Positions 1 to 13,160 are shown, counted from the first letter of the stretch. The stretch: 64,000 bases of DNA from Okapia johnstoni (GCA_024291935.2 JAGTYA010000026.1:10334001-10398000), one strand, 5' to 3'. Numbers and translations: made by a program. Notes: generated by a model from the sequence alone, not told the origin.

Positions 1-392
1 GGCTTCATGGAGGCAGTGTTGGTCCATCTACTTCAGAACAGCAAAGATGTGTGGAGCGTTCAGTAGATGCCAGGTGCTCTTCTAAGCCCACATTGAACAT
101 TAGCTCATCCATCCTCAGACCACCCTGGGATGGGGGAACTTGTGGTTAGAAGTTGATTTGGGACCAGCCACACTGCCAGACCCAGGAGCATGAGCCTTGG
201 GTCCAGGGTTTTGGGTTTTGAAGGGAAAATAAGAGCTTGCCATGTGAGCAGGCAGGGAGGAGTCATTCCACGTGGCAGGGACAGCATGTGCAGTGCCCTG
301 GAGGTGTGTCAGGTCTCGGCCGGTCGAGGCAGCAGTGAGTGTCTAAGCCTGCAGGGCTGGAACGGAGGTCTTTGGGGGCCGTAGCAGGAGTC

Positions 393-511
393 GAAGGGGA
401 TGGCAACCCACTTCAGTATACTTGCCTGGAGAATCCCCATGGACAGAGGAGCCTGGTGGCTACAGTCCATAGCGTCCCAAAGAATCCGACACAACTAAGC
501 AATTAAGCACA
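393..511 (+). mobile_element. Bov-A2-type SINE, 3' part
   Basis: Matches the ruminant SINE body (ggcaacccacttcagtat ... cagaggagcctggtgg ... cgacacaact). The tRNA-like head is missing. It interrupts L2-like sequence. Confidence 0.85.
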
Positions 512-1559
512 AGAGTCGAGGCTGGGCCAGCTGATGAAGTTCCTGGCATTCTGAAATAGGAAAACTGGACTTTTTTTTTCTTTAATTTGGGCAATGGCAG
601 GCTATGGATGGATTTCAGGCATATCTCTATGAAGAACTTTAACGCAGCAGTGTGGAGGGTGGGAAGCCTGGAGGCAGGCCGGTCTATGGAGCTGGATCCC
701 CAGCCATTAATGTATTTGTTCCCACCTCTGTCCAGCCCCTCCACCGTCTCTTACCTGCACAGGGCTATGTCCAGAGCACCCGTAGCAGGAGGTCTGGGGC
801 CTTGGGAAGCTTGTGGTGGGTAATGGGCAGTCAAGGAAACAGCCTTGTTCCCTTGGGCACAGTGGGCACGTGGGTGCAGGTGGGCACAGCTGTACACCCC
901 CAGGGGCTTACCTAGGGGGCTGGAGTATCAGAGGAAGTCTCCTGGGAAGAGATGTAGAGCCAAGTGGGGAAGTCCCAGGGCCCAGTGAACACAGTTAAGG
1001 CTCCTGAGAATCAGTTCTGCACCCCACACCCCTACCATGGGCATCAGGGCCTGGCCCTGGAGGAGCCGTACTGCTCAAACTCCAGCTGCCAGGCCTGAGC
1101 TCCAGAGCACCACCGGAGCCAGCCTGTCTCCACAGCAACTAGGCAGGCCGCCCCCCTCTCCATGCCCACGGCCCCTGGCACAAGGGCCCATTCACAGCAG
1201 GGCCTGGGTACGTCTTCCCACTTCCCTAAGGGGGTCATCCCAGAGCGAACGCCCTCACACCCAGGCACTGGCAGCAGATGAGCATGTTGGCATTTGGGTC
1301 CGTGTACACGCGCAGTGGGTATGGGTGCCCCGTAGCAGGAAGCAGGGGGTGGGGATGGTCTATGTTTTCTGCCCACCTTAGCTGGGGGTTTGTTCCCCTG
1401 GGGGAGAGGGTCCAGTGGGTACCAAAGAGGATGAACTCTGGGCTCCTGCCTCAAGGATCATGGTAAGGAGGAGGATTTGCCAGTAAGGGAAAGCCGTAAG
1501 GAGAATCTCTCAGCAGTGCCCGGTGGATCCACAGACCACCTCGTTCTACACGTACGACT

Positions 1560-1730
1560 TTCATCTAGTCTTCACAGCAGCCCCTCGAGGGAGATATCAT
1601 TACCGCTGTTGTACAGATGAGGAAACTGAGGCCCAGCAAGGTGGAGCATCTCTCCAGGTCACTCAGTAGAGCAGGGATGGAACTGCACATCAGCCTCACT
1701 CCCAAGCCCTGGCCTTAACCACTGTGCCAC
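1560..1730 (-). mobile_element. MIR SINE relic
   Basis: Reverse MIR core: gatgaggaaactgaggccc, then ggtcactcagtagagcag and the typical end gtgccacagtgccc. Confidence 0.75.
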
Positions 1731-3253
1731 AGTGCCCTCATCCCACTAGATCTGAGCCAGCCTGCCTCTTGGTCCATCGCCTAGAAGGGAGGGCTGGGGA
1801 TCAGTACTGGCCGCAGAGCTGGACCCAAAATGTGTTCCAGCACCTGCTTTAGTGCTCAGCGTCCCCTAAAGCTTTGTTCCCAGGCCCCTGGAGTGGGGCG
1901 GAGCCTCCTTCCCACCATATCTTCTCTCCCTCTCTCCAGGCGCCGTGGAAAGATCCTCTCACTCAAAAGGAGGCACCCCTTACTCCCTACTTGGCACCTG
2001 CCAGCCCTGGAGGAGCCTGATGAATCGGCTGTGTGTGTGCCCCCCTCCACAACCCCGTTCCTCCCTCTCCAGCCCCCGCCTGGTTAGGGAGGTGCGAAGG
2101 GAGCGATTTCACAGCCTGTCAGCTGAGGCCTAAAAATACACAGAACTCTGAGATGCTTGGGCAGGGGGAGGAGAGAGCAGGGACCAAGGATGGGGTGGGG
2201 GTGGGGGTGCACCGGTCACTTGGCCAGAGAGGCCCTCTCGGCACTACAGTCCTGCTCGGCAGTGGTGGACAGACCCTCTGTCCCCTGGTTCCCCGTCTGG
2301 CCCCATATCTGGCGATGACAAACGGGAGTTGGCATTTCTAGGGTCCTGAGAAGCTCAGCTCTGCGCTCAGACCTAAGGGAGGACTAGTGTCAGATGGGAA
2401 CCATAGCCCCCGGGCCCCCAGAGCCTCCGGTCGATGGCTCTTTCTCCCTCTCCTCCCCCGGGTTGGCTGGCATCTTTGGGCTGTGGGAGCCAGGCTGGGC
2501 CTGTGTCTGCTTCCTTCCTAGAGAAGGTGCCCGCTTCTGTTAGGGGAGAGGCGTGAGGAAGGCAGCGTGGATGGGGGTGCTGGCAGGTGTGCGATGTGAC
2601 GTGCAAGCCACCCAGGCACTGGGGAGGGGGGAACGCAGAGGAGAAGGGGTGTGGCGGCCCACGTCACTGCCACGTGGCCATATGCCGAAGCCTGGCACAC
2701 GGCTCCCTCGAGTCAGCCAGTGCCCAGAAAGGGGGCCGTGCGTGCGCGTTCATGTGGGCCTGCCGGAGCTGGCCTGTTCTTGCAGACACGGGTGGTCGTG
2801 TGTGGCTATTCCAGACAGAAACTGGGCGGAAACACAGGAGTGGGTGTGGCAGCATGAGCAGACGCATGTTGTGTGATGCAGACACGTGACGGCGGGCGTG
2901 CTTCCCATGTGGAAGCGTGATGGCGTGTGTGCCAGGGCCGAGGGACACAGGCAGATCTCTCTGGGACACCAAGCAGGGGCCGAGAGAGTCGTTAGGGAAA
3001 CAATGCAGAGTGGCAGGCAGAGCGTGGGCTCTGGATCAAAAGTAATGGGGCCCAAATCCCAGATCGGCCATGTATTGATTAGAACTGTGGCCTTGGGCAA
3101 GTTACTTAACCTTTCACTGCCTCATTTTCCCATCTCTAAAACAGACAATAATAGCTCTTACTTCAGAGTGGGCTGGGAGGGGCTGCTGAGTTAACATCCA
3201 TACACTGCCTAGAACCGTGTCTGTCACAAAGTTAGTATCATGTATACCAGCTC

Positions 3254-3336
3254 TGCCTGGAGAATTCCATGGACAGAGGAGCCTGGTGGGCTATAGTCCA
3301 TGGGGTCGAAAAGAGTCAGACATGACTGAGCAACTA
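3254..3336 (+). mobile_element. Bov-A2-type SINE fragment
   Basis: 3' end of the ruminant SINE (attccatggacagaggagc ... agtcagacatgactgagc) followed by an (AC)n tail. The sequence ataccagctct precedes it and recurs after the tail (near 3,360), consistent with a target-site duplication. Confidence 0.85.
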
Positions 3337-3357
3337 ACACACACACACACACACACA
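3337..3357 (+). repeat. (AC)n microsatellite
   Basis: About ten AC units forming the tail of the preceding SINE. Confidence 0.9.
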
Positions 3358-3392
3358 TACATACCAGCTCTATTATCTGGTCCTACCCTTTG

Positions 3393-3522
3393 ATGGAGAA
3401 GGAAATGGCAACCCACTCCAGTATTCTTGCCTGGGAGATCCCATGGACAGAGGAGCTGGGGTGGATAGGGCTACAGTCCATGGGGTCACAAAGGGTCAGA
3501 CATGACTTAGTGACTAAATAAC
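3393..3522 (+). mobile_element. Bov-A2-type SINE
   Basis: ggcaacccactccagtattc through cagacatgacttagtgact; a second copy 35 bases after the previous one. Confidence 0.85.
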
Positions 3523-6067
3523 AGCTCTTTGATGATATAGGTGGGAGAACCAAGGCCAGAGAGGGCAAAGGACCTGCCCAACGTCACACAGTATGTTAGT
3601 GGCAGAGCCAGAACTAGAACCCGGACCCCAGAACTGTAAGACAGAGCTTAGTCAAGTCTAGGATCTCCTTTGGGCCGTTGGAAGCCTCCACAACACAGAA
3701 CTGTAACCCCATTGGCATCTGGGGCCTAGATTCTACCAGGGCGGGGCTAGGATCTTGCAAATTCAGGGCTCTGAGCATCTTCAGATAATGCCAGGCTGCA
3801 GGGGTCCTCAGAGCAGTGGCCAGCCACCAGAGTTAGAACCATGCCACCGGTTAGTCTGCAGACTTGGCCAATTACTCAACCCTCCTGAGTCTCCATTTCT
3901 TCCCTATAATAGAATAACAGTAATACATACTTTATAAGGTTATCATGGGGATTAAATGAGATCTGCATGTAATGTCTTAAGTGGCTGGAACACTGTACCT
4001 AGTAAGTGCTCAATAATGTTAGCTGCAATTATAACCCATGCAGAACCCTCCCACCCAGGGCTCCATAAATGGTGACTTCCTTTGCTTCCCTTCCAGCCCC
4101 TGGCAACCCTCGCTCCCTTCTGCCTGCCACCCCACACTCCACAAGGCTTAGACGGATCAGGGACTGACTTGCTGGCAACCAAGACCTGTCTTGTCTCCTG
4201 TTACTGGCTTCGCCCAGGAGGGAACGGGACCCACCACTGAGACTTAGCCCCTGGGCGCTTTTCATCTGGCCTCCTCGCTCACTTGTTCTGTGACCTTGGA
4301 CAAGCTCTGTTTCCTCTCAGGGCCTTGATCCTCCCCTCCGTAAAGTGGAGGGGCTGGACCACACAGTCCCAGAGCCCCTTGGTCACTGGGCTTTGTGACC
4401 CAGGAGGGTCCTGGCTTAGCCTGCTGGAGGGGGGCGGCAGATTGGCAGAAAGGAGAGTCGGCTGGCTGCCCTGGATGAGTGAAGCATCTGGGGCCTGAGC
4501 CGGCTGGTGGCCTGCCATCCTGCCCGCCCGCACCTGTGGCTGCGTAGGAGGGCGGGCAGGCCCGGCTGGCTGGGCACTGACATTGGGGGGGGCTCAAGGA
4601 CAGTGACGTAGAGAGCCCTTCTTCTTGGGGCCCTGGGAGCGGCCACTCCAGCCGTCCTCCCCCGCTCTCCTCCCCTTCTCCCCAGGGCTTTCCTTCAGCA
4701 ATGCCTCCTTCCTCTCTCCTTCCCCCTTCCTGGAGTCCCCCGGTATCTCCCCGCCTCTACCTTTTCCACTTCTGTCATCTTGACCATTTTCCAGGGTTCC
4801 GTCTTTCTCTCCCTTGGCAGAGGGGAAATCTCTCCCTCCTCCTCTGTCTCCCTGCTTCCTGAGATGCCTTCTTATCCCTTCCTATGACGTGTCCCCGTTT
4901 CTCTGGATCTTCCTGGCTCCCCCTGCTTCTCCCGAGCCCAGGTCTCTCTCTCTCACTCTGCCCAGCATGTCTAGGCTTCTTCCAGCTTCTTGTCCCCTGG
5001 CTCTCTCTCACGTCAGAGCAGTATCATCCCCACCTCCCTTCTTCCCATTCCTTGGAGCACCTGACTCCACCACCCATGCCCCCGCCCTCAAAAGTTTCCT
5101 GGCCTGCTTCCGATGATGGGGCTGTTCCAGGAAGTTTCTGTGGCTGGTGCTGCTCCCTAGAATCTCAACAATCCCCCACCCCTGTGAGTTGAGAAAAGGG
5201 GTCAGCCCAGGGCCCAGGGACTGGCAGTCTTGCCTCCTAATTAGCAGGAAGTAATTGCCTGGAAAAAAAATTTTCATTTCGAATGAGACTTCGAGACTCC
5301 AAGTTAGAGCTGAGCCAACTGATGGTCCCTAGGGAGCAGGAAAAGGGAAGCAGCTCAGGTCAGGGCCTCAGGAAGCCCCTCAGGAGATGAAGGTCCTTAA
5401 GACCCCCTTGCTGGTTTGCCTGCAGGACCCCAGCCATGAAGAAGTAGGGAGAGAGTGCGCTAGGCTGGGAGCCCGACCATCTTCACCTGAGTTCTGACTC
5501 CATTACTCATTGACTCATTGTGTGACTTGGGACACAACTTATTCCTTTGAGCCTTAGTTTTGTTTGGTTTTGTTTTTCTTCCTCTCCTGTAAAATCAGAA
5601 GAGGGCCTCAGTATCATGACAGTTGATTTGAACAGTGGCTTTGAAAGCAATTCACAGGCTGTAAAGTGCTGTGGGAGGGTGAAGTGTTACTGTCTTCCTC
5701 CATGTGGCTCTCAGCTGAGACATGAGGATGGTGGAGGGGAGGTGTGGCTTTGGAAACACCTAAGGGGGCAGTGAAGCTTCCCAAAGAACATGGAAGGATG
5801 GGGTGGTAGACCCAGTTGAGCTGTAAGGTTAAGGACAAATAGATGTGGTTTCCCTTGCTGGTCTCAGTACTCGCCAGCTGCACCAACTAAGTGGTCACCT
5901 CACGTCTCTGAACCCCACTTTCCTATCTGTATGATGCTGACCTTGATGCTTCCCTGGGACAGCAGGGTTTGGCCAGGCTAAATGAGATAATGTTCACAGA
6001 GCTCTCAGCACAGCACTTGTCCTGTAGTAAGTGCTCAATGTATATTAGCCATATCTACTGTAATTAA

Positions 6068-6265
6068 GTGGCTTCCCTGGTGGCCCAGCTGGTAAAGAAT
6101 CCTCCTGCAATGCAGGAGACCTGGGTTCGATCCCTGAGTTGGGAAGATCCCCTGGAGAAGGGAAAGGCTACCCACTTCAGTATTATGGCCTGGAGAATTC
6201 CACGAACTGTATAGTCCATGGGGTTGCAAAGAGTCGGACACGACTGAGCAACTTTCACTTCACTC
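6068..6265 (+). mobile_element. Bov-tA SINE, full length
   Basis: Begins gcttccctggtggccc with an A/B-box-like tRNA head (gggttcgatccctg) and ends cggacacgactgagc. Flanked by the direct repeat actgtaattaa (6,057-6,067 and 6,266-6,276), a target-site duplication. Confidence 0.93.
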
Positions 6266-7206
6266 ACTGTAATTAAAGGCTATTATCTTTACTCCCTGCC
6301 TGGATCCAGAGAAGCTGATTCGGGGTGTTGTCTTCAGGTGGTTTGATTTGTTTTACTGTTTGTTTTAGGAAGAGGAGAATTTCTGCACCCAGTGAGGCTA
6401 ATACAAGCAATCCCTAGAGACACCAAGCGGCTCTGCCTCTCCACCTGTGGGGTGGAGAGAACAGGCGTGGGCTGCAGCTGTGGCCCTCTCCCCTCAACCC
6501 CCATTCTTCCTAGGGAAGAGCTGTGGGCACGTTTCTTATTTGGGTAGGGAGCCTGTGCTGTGGTGAAGGCATATTACGGCCTTAGTGTTCATCTTGTTAG
6601 GAGTGGCCTGGCAGCAGGAGAAAAGGTTGCATTTGTTTAAACAGGTCTACCCCACCCACCTTGGAGAAGAGAACAGGAAGTTTCACCTGGTAGGGTCCAG
6701 CTGTGTGGGTTGAATTTGCTGTGAATGGAGCAGCACAGCACCCCAAGGCGGCCGGAAAACAGTTGGACAGCCTGCAGCGTTTGGGTGTTAGGCAGCGCTG
6801 CAAGCTCAGAGCTCCAGATTGCCCCGGGAGGGGTGAGGGGGCGGCGGGGGACCGACCGTCTGCCGCTCCTTCCCCACACTCCTGGCGCCACCGCTGGGGA
6901 CCTTCTGTGTGCCTGCTCTGAGCGCAGTACCCGGGCCAGCCGCCAGGAGGCAGTGTGGTGGGGGCTACCCTGAGGGAAGGGGATGCCGCGTTTACATTAT
7001 CGGGGAAGCTCTTTTTATCAGGAGCAGGGCTGCTGACTGGGGTTCTTGGCATCTGCAGGCCTCATCCAGGAAAGGGGGGCTCTTGAGGTTGGCTGGTCGC
7101 TGCTGTGTCTTCAACTTGGGACTTATCAGGGAGTAATTAGCAGAGGAAAGTGGGACCGCCACGAGGCAGTCTCGGAAAAGGGCGCAGCCCTGGAACCGAT
7201 TTCTGT

Positions 7207-7227
7207 TTCAGCACCAAGGACAGAGGC
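7207..7227 (+). promoter_or_regulatory. RE1/NRSF-like site 1
   Basis: TTCAGCACC, two spacer bases, then GGACAGAGGC. Both halves of the REST-binding RE1 element are present at canonical spacing; the left half is perfect and the right half differs at two positions. It lies in intron 1 of a neuron-enriched gene, where RE1 sites are common. Pairs with the site 38 bases downstream. Confidence 0.65.
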
Positions 7228-7244
7228 GGTGTGCCGACCGTTGC

Positions 7245-7265
7245 TTTAGCACCGCGGACAGAGTT
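7245..7265 (+). promoter_or_regulatory. RE1/NRSF-like site 2
   Basis: TTTAGCACC, GC spacer, GGACAGAGTT, in the same orientation as the site at 7,207. The left half and the GGACAG core match; the last bases diverge. Weaker than site 1. Confidence 0.5.
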
Positions 7266-9951
7266 CAGAGCAGCGGGCTCTGTGGATCCATCCAAATAAT
7301 TTGTGGTGCAAATAATATCACCAGAATATGGAAGAACAACACCTCCAAGAAGGAATCTCAGATCCCTTATGTTTTAACGCGGAGACGGGGCCAGAGAGTT
7401 GAGTTAGTTGCCTAAGGTCACTCAGCCACAGTGACAGTGGGTGGCAGAACTGGGTTCAGATCCACAGTGATCTCTCTCCATCCACTTCCCCCGACACCTG
7501 AATCCCCACGAGTTATATCCCTCCTTCTTGAACATCTCTGGGAGCAGCTTCACCTTATGTTGCATCCCCTGGAACTTTGAGCTGGTGAGGATTAAGTGTA
7601 CCCCCTCCCCCACCAAAAGCTCAAGTCAGGAATCTGAATCCCAGGAGAGAAGATTCCTAGCCCCCATGGCTTTCATGGCTCCAAGCCTCAGGTGGGAAAG
7701 TGTCACAGCAGGACAGGTGCCCTGTCCTGTAAGGAAGTGTATGACTTGGGGAGGTAGAGTTGAGTCATCAGCATGAGGAACTCTTAAGTGCTCTGAGGTC
7801 CTCAAATAAAATACAGCGTACCATTCCAATCCCAGCTTCTTTGCAGCTGTGTATTATTAATAACAATAAGATGCTGATTTAGGCCAAGGCACAAAAATGC
7901 ATTATTCATAAGAGTAGCTAGTGGTCAAGGCCTGCACTTAATCATCACACGTCCCTGATCCTGCCCCCGCTGCACACTCCTGGTGGAGAGGCCCTCTATC
8001 TGAGCTTCTCCTTTTCCTGGGCTCTTGCTGCCCTGATATACATGATCATTTTCATGGCTTCCCAGGGAACTCATCAGCTTTGGGGTCAGGGTGGGTGACA
8101 GGTTCCAGGCTAGCTTCTGGCTGGACACCATTCAGTCTGAGCTCCCTGCTCAGAGCTGGCACCTGGTCCTCTCTCTCTTGAATGGCTTTCACCCTGAAGA
8201 CTTCCAGACTCAGTAGGTCTCTGGGGTTTATAGATGTCCTGTCACCCTCCCTACACACACCCTCTTTTGAGGCTGAGGACTGAAGCCAGATGCACCAGAC
8301 TTCCCTAAGCCAAGAATTGCAGGAGTTAGGGGGTGTGTCTGTAGTGAGGGGAGGAAGTCACCAGGTAGAAGATATCCCCAAAACCTCCATTAAATATGAC
8401 AGTGAATTTTAAACCCTCAGTAAACTCTAGAGCACTCTGTCACTGTTCTGCAGTAAACAAACCTGAGCCGTATTACCAAGGCCATGCTCTCTGCTGGAAG
8501 ACAGAGCAGAGGTAGAGAAGGCATGGATGGGGTCCTCGTAGTTCACCAGGCCCCACTCCCTGATGAGGAGTCGGAGTTCTTGTGGATCCTGACATGTCCC
8601 CGTCCAATTTCTTGCTGGAATGGCTCCTGGCCCATCCGGATAATCCTTCATTCGCTGTTTACTCACTTGGCATCTCTTCTGAATTCTAAACTGTCTGCAT
8701 CCAGCCGGCCTCTGCGGCCCCTGCCAGCACACTCTCCCTGGCTCACTCACGCATTATCTGTTTTTATTACAGTCAAGGTTGAGGAGGCTTGCTCGTGCTA
8801 AGCCCCTATTTTCAGCTACTTGTAACTTTCCAAAACAATTCCCCTCGGGCCTCCTCTTTCACCAGCCTTGTTCTTGCCCCAAGTGAGGCCAGAGAGCTTG
8901 TGGTGCCTCCGCTGCTTTCTGAAGGACACTCAGAGAGACTGTCTGGAGGGTATGGGGATAGGGCCACAGCCCAGCTCTCCTGGGAGATGAGGGGCTCTCT
9001 TTCCTCTCCTTTTTCTTCTTTCCTTCTACCTGTCCATCTCATTTTCTTTTTCTTGTTGGAAGGAATGAGCTGCCCCCATTCCCAAGGTGGGTGGCCTGGA
9101 GTGGGGGAGTTTTCAAGTGAAGAGAGGGCAGAAAATTCAGCGTGACAGGAAGCCTGGAGCTTTGCCTGGCTGTCTGGGGTTCAGAGTTTAGCTCATTGGT
9201 TTTCTGTTGCTTTCTCCCACACTCTGCCTTTTTCTGGCTTCCTTGTGCATGTTGGGTCGAGATGAGGAAGGGAGGTGGGGTAGGCACCAAAAATGTTCCC
9301 CTTCCCATGCCCAAATAGCCTTGGGGCTGGTAGGCTCTGCCCTTGCCCTGACACTCTTCCCTGTTTCCATCTGCTCTGCGTGCACGTGGAGGGGTGCTTC
9401 CTGTGGAAACCTGTGACTCCAGCTTTCACTGTTTTCCACCTTGAACGTCATCCTGCAGCCACCAAAGGATGGTGGGGGAGGTGCTGGGGCATGATACATT
9501 GTGGTGCAGAATCAAGTGGGAGGAGGCAGGATCGGGATGGGAAAGTGATGGCAGATGTAGCCCCAACCACCCCCAACATCACTGCCTCATCTCTGGAAGA
9601 GTGGTTGCACCCTAGTCAGCACCAGAGACAGGGCCCTGGATGAGTCCTTGGATAGCCCACCCACCCCTTCTTCCTGCTTCTACCCTGTCCAGCCCCAGAC
9701 ACCCAATCCCCAACCTATTCTGAGACTTTAGAACATCTTAGCATCTATCTGATGAGGATGCTTTAACTGAGGCCAAGGGCTGGACCAGTTGAGGAAAGAA
9801 GGAGCAAAGGTGTGTGGGCAGGAGGGGTCTCTTACCCACTTCTCTCCAAGAAGTGCTTGGAGAAGTTTGTGGGAAGTGGAAGCCCTTTCTCTTTTGATGT
9901 GGAGCAGTTTTAAATTCTTTATTGAATTTGCTACAGTGTTGCTACTTTTAA

Positions 9952-10078
9952 AAAATGTTTTGGTTTTTTGCCACAAGACGCGTGGGATCTGAGCTCCCGA
10001 CCAGGGATAAAACTCACATCCCCTGCATTGGAAGGTGAAGTCTTAACCACTGGGCTGCCAGGGAAGTCCTCCTGGCTG
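9952..10078 (-). mobile_element. CHR-type SINE
   Basis: Reverse orientation: cccgaccagggataaaact ... cttaaccactgggctgcc ... agggaagtcc, the hallmark start of the cetartiodactyl CHR SINE. Confidence 0.85.
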
Positions 10079-10729
10079 CTCTGTATATTTTGTATTCACT
10101 CATTTCTTTCTTCCCTTCCGTCTATCCTTGAAGCAACTTATTTTAAGGCTTAACTCCCATGGGGCACAGAGTTGAGGCCTTCCAGACTCCAGGTCCACTG
10201 CTGGCTTTGTCTCTCCTCTGCTGTGTGTTCTCAGGCAAGTATTTACCCATTCTGAGCCTCAGTTTCCTCCTTTGTGAAATGAGGATAAGAGGATTTACCT
10301 TCAGAGGGCTGCTGAGGACCTGAACATGATTCAGTGCTGAGCATACACTAGTTACTACGATTAAAGGCACTTGGTGAGGAAAGCAAGGCCTTGCGATCTG
10401 AGGATGCCCCAAAGAGGGAAGCAGTCTAGGTTAGGAGGGTGTGAGAGTAATGGGACAACTTTGGAAGGGCTGGATGTGGGGAATGTGAATGTCACCATCA
10501 GACTGTCAGAGCAAGTGAATTCTGGGGGAAAGAGCCTGTGTGCCCAGATTCCTAGCATGTCCACTGGTTTCTCTATATTGTGTCCTGGGATGTGGGCTGT
10601 GGGAGACCCGAGCAATGAGGAGAACCCCATAGGCCCTGCTTGAGGGACAGACCTACTCCCAAGAAAAGGAGGTTGGACAGAAGATAGTTAATTCAAGTTT
10701 GGAGAAGGAAGAGACTGCTGTGAGCCCTT

Positions 10730-11215
10730 GTCATCAGAGAGGGCTTCCTGGAGGAGGTAAGCTCATGTAGGGCCTTGAATAATTTCATGCATTTGTTTAG
10801 CACTTATTTATCCAGCCTCTCCTGTGCACCAGAACTTGGGCTACAGAGATGAGTGATCCGGGGGTCTCAAACCTCCAAGTATTCCCAGTGGGGGAAAGAC
10901 ATGGAAATGCTAATTATTAATCCACAGGGATGAATTGCCATAGTTACAGGGGAGGTAGAAATGAATGTGGGAGGAAATGAAGACCATCTTTGTCGTCTAG
11001 AGATCTTGGGAATAAAAGGAAGAGAATAGATGGTAGAGAATAGAAGGAAGGGCCTTCGAGACAGAGGGAACAGCTTATGTGAAGCCTCAAGTGTGAAAGA
11101 GGTTGGCCTTCGTGAAGGAGGGAAGTGGGGTGTGGCAGGGCCGTGCAGTGTGGCATGTTACAAAATGCTCCCACATGCTTCAGCTCAGAGGAGGGCAACC
11201 ATAGCAGGATCAAGG
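10730..11215. mobile_element. L2 relic
   Basis: Diverged L2-like text: gagggcttcctggaggagg, cctctcctgtgcaccaga and, further on, gagggaacagcttatgtga. Boundaries are approximate. Confidence 0.5.
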
Positions 11216-11364
11216 CCAAGTTGCCTTAATTCTCCACGCCTGTTTCTTCCTCTGCAAAATAGAGATAATATAAGGTTGAGGAGATCACACGAGATGGTGC
11301 ATATAAGCTTCCTGGCACAGTGTCTGCCACAAAAGTCATATGTTCAACGAATGTTAGCTATTCT

Positions 11365-11530
11365 TTGATCCTGATGACACCCCAGCAAGAGAGGTTGGGG
11401 TTCTTATCATTATGTGGAGGTAAAACACTGAGGTCCAGAAGGAGACTTGCCCTGGGTCACTGGCCAGGTGCAGAGCTGGGACTTGAACCCAGGTCAGTTG
11501 CCTCCAAGTTTACTTCCTGTCCCACTGCTC
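11365..11530 (-). mobile_element. MIR SINE relic
   Basis: Reverse MIR with ctgaggtccagaaggag and gggacttgaacccaggtc. Confidence 0.65.
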
Positions 11531-11712
11531 TGCCCCAAAAGACAAACGAGGTCCATGGGGAGAGGATTCCAGGCCATAGAAGGTGCATAACAGTTAGACC
11601 TCATGGACAGCAGTGTGGGCTAGGTATCTGTTCATGACTGTGACCGTGGGTGTGTATTCACTTTTGTGTGTGAGAGTATGGGTGTCCATTCATGGGGTAA
11701 GTCAGGATGGCT

Positions 11713-11716
<4 letters not shown>

Positions 11717-11766
<50 letters not shown>
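11717..11766 (+). repeat. (TG)n microsatellite
   Basis: About 25 uninterrupted TG units; likely length-polymorphic. Confidence 0.95.
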
Positions 11767-11767
<1 letters not shown>

Positions 11768-12374
11768 ACATCTGTGCAAGGGGGAGGGGGCCATAGATAT
11801 CTGCGCCAAGGGTGAGTCCCATGACTTGTGTGAGCCATGTGTGTCTCTGGCCTGTGTGTGTGTACCTGCTCCCCCTCTGGCTTCTCTCCTGTTCCCCCTG
11901 GGCAGCTGTGAGCTTGCCTTCAGAAGTCCATTCCGTCTCCAGCAGCTCCCCAGGGCATCCCAGCAGCCGCAGCCTGTTTGATTCTATTCATCTATAAATC
12001 ATGGCTTGCTGAGGACATGAGGAGGAGTTGGGAGTTGAGAGTTGGGGCAGAGTCCTGGCAAGGGATGGGGTCAGCTCTGCGGTTCATATCTGAAGCCCAG
12101 TCTGGCTTCCAGCTGTTGCCCCCCACCCACCCCACCCCCAATGCCTCAGCTCTCCCCATTCCTTGTCATAGGTGTTCACTGAGGTTTGCTCTTGTTAAGC
12201 CCTGGGCCAGGTCCTGGGGAAGGGGTCAGGAGTACACAGGATTGAGTGAGACATGACCCCTGGCCTCTGCTATCCTGTGGGGAAAACTAAATGTGTTTTT
12301 AGTATTTCATTCTCCACTCACTGAGGGCCAACTCCATGTCCCAGATGTCTCTAATGCAGGGCTCGATGTGGTAA

Positions 12375-12590
12375 TGTTATGATAATAGCTAGCATTTATT
12401 GCCTACTTATTCTGTGTCAGGCACTGTGCTAAGTGCATTGTATGTGTTAATTCCTTTAAACCTCACAATAGTCCTATGAGGCCTGTACTATTCTAGCCCC
12501 TGTTTATAGACGGGGAAACCAAGGCACACAGAGAATTGGAATTTGAGCCCAACAGTCTGGCCCCAGAGCCCTGGCACTTAGTCACTGCAC
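12375..12590 (-). mobile_element. MIR SINE relic, near full length
   Basis: Reverse MIR: agcatttattgcctactta, aggcactgtgctaagtgc, then ggggaaaccaaggcacaca. Confidence 0.8.
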
Positions 12591-13039
12591 CCTAAAAGAA
12601 GGGTGCACGCACAGAGTGATGCGAGCTCAGAGGCAGGAGAAATTCCCACTGGGCAGATAATGGAAAGCTTCCTGGAGGAGGTGCTTTTCATCTGGGTCTA
12701 GAAAGATCAGGACTTGTCAGGCAAAGATGGGTATGGGGGAAGACCAGAATGGATCCTGGTGTGTGTGTTTGTGTGTGTAAAAGAGAGAGGCTCTCAAACT
12801 GTCACTGCAGCCCCTCCCATCTCTTCTCTCCCATCTTGCTTGGGTGACAAGGGAGGTAACATATGCAAACACTGGGCATTCAACAAATATTACTGAGTAA
12901 ATATTTGGCCTGTCACAGAGGTTATGGGAATAAGCAAAGCCAAAACAACCCCTTCCTTTATAGTCTGGTACACAGCAGGCACTTAATAAATGGCAGCCTC
13001 TATTATTATCTTTATCCCTAAAGGCTTGGAGTTCCTCCT

Positions 13040-13160
13040 CATGCATTCTTTCAACAAGCATTTATCAAGCACCTACTATATGCCCAGCTGTCCTTGGTGC
13101 TGGGAAGACTGGTGAACACGAGGTCCAGCCCCCTTCTTGTGGAGCTGACGTTCTAGAAGG
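13040..13160. mobile_element. L2 3' end relic
   Basis: tcaacaagcatttatcaagc, acctactatatgcccagc and gacgttctagaaggga follow the L2 3' consensus. Carries the RE1-like site at 13,084. Confidence 0.7.
13084..13104 (-). promoter_or_regulatory. L2-derived RE1-like site
   Basis: GCTGTCC, TT spacer, GGTGCTG: a perfect core of both RE1 halves in reverse orientation, inside an L2 relic (13,040-13,160). RE1 elements arising from L2 sequence are known. The outer bases do not match, so binding is uncertain. Confidence 0.35.

Noticed and set aside
6068..6265. tRNA-like A/B boxes
   Set aside because: These belong to the tRNA-derived heads of Bov-tA SINEs (also in CHR SINEs), not to a functional tRNA gene.
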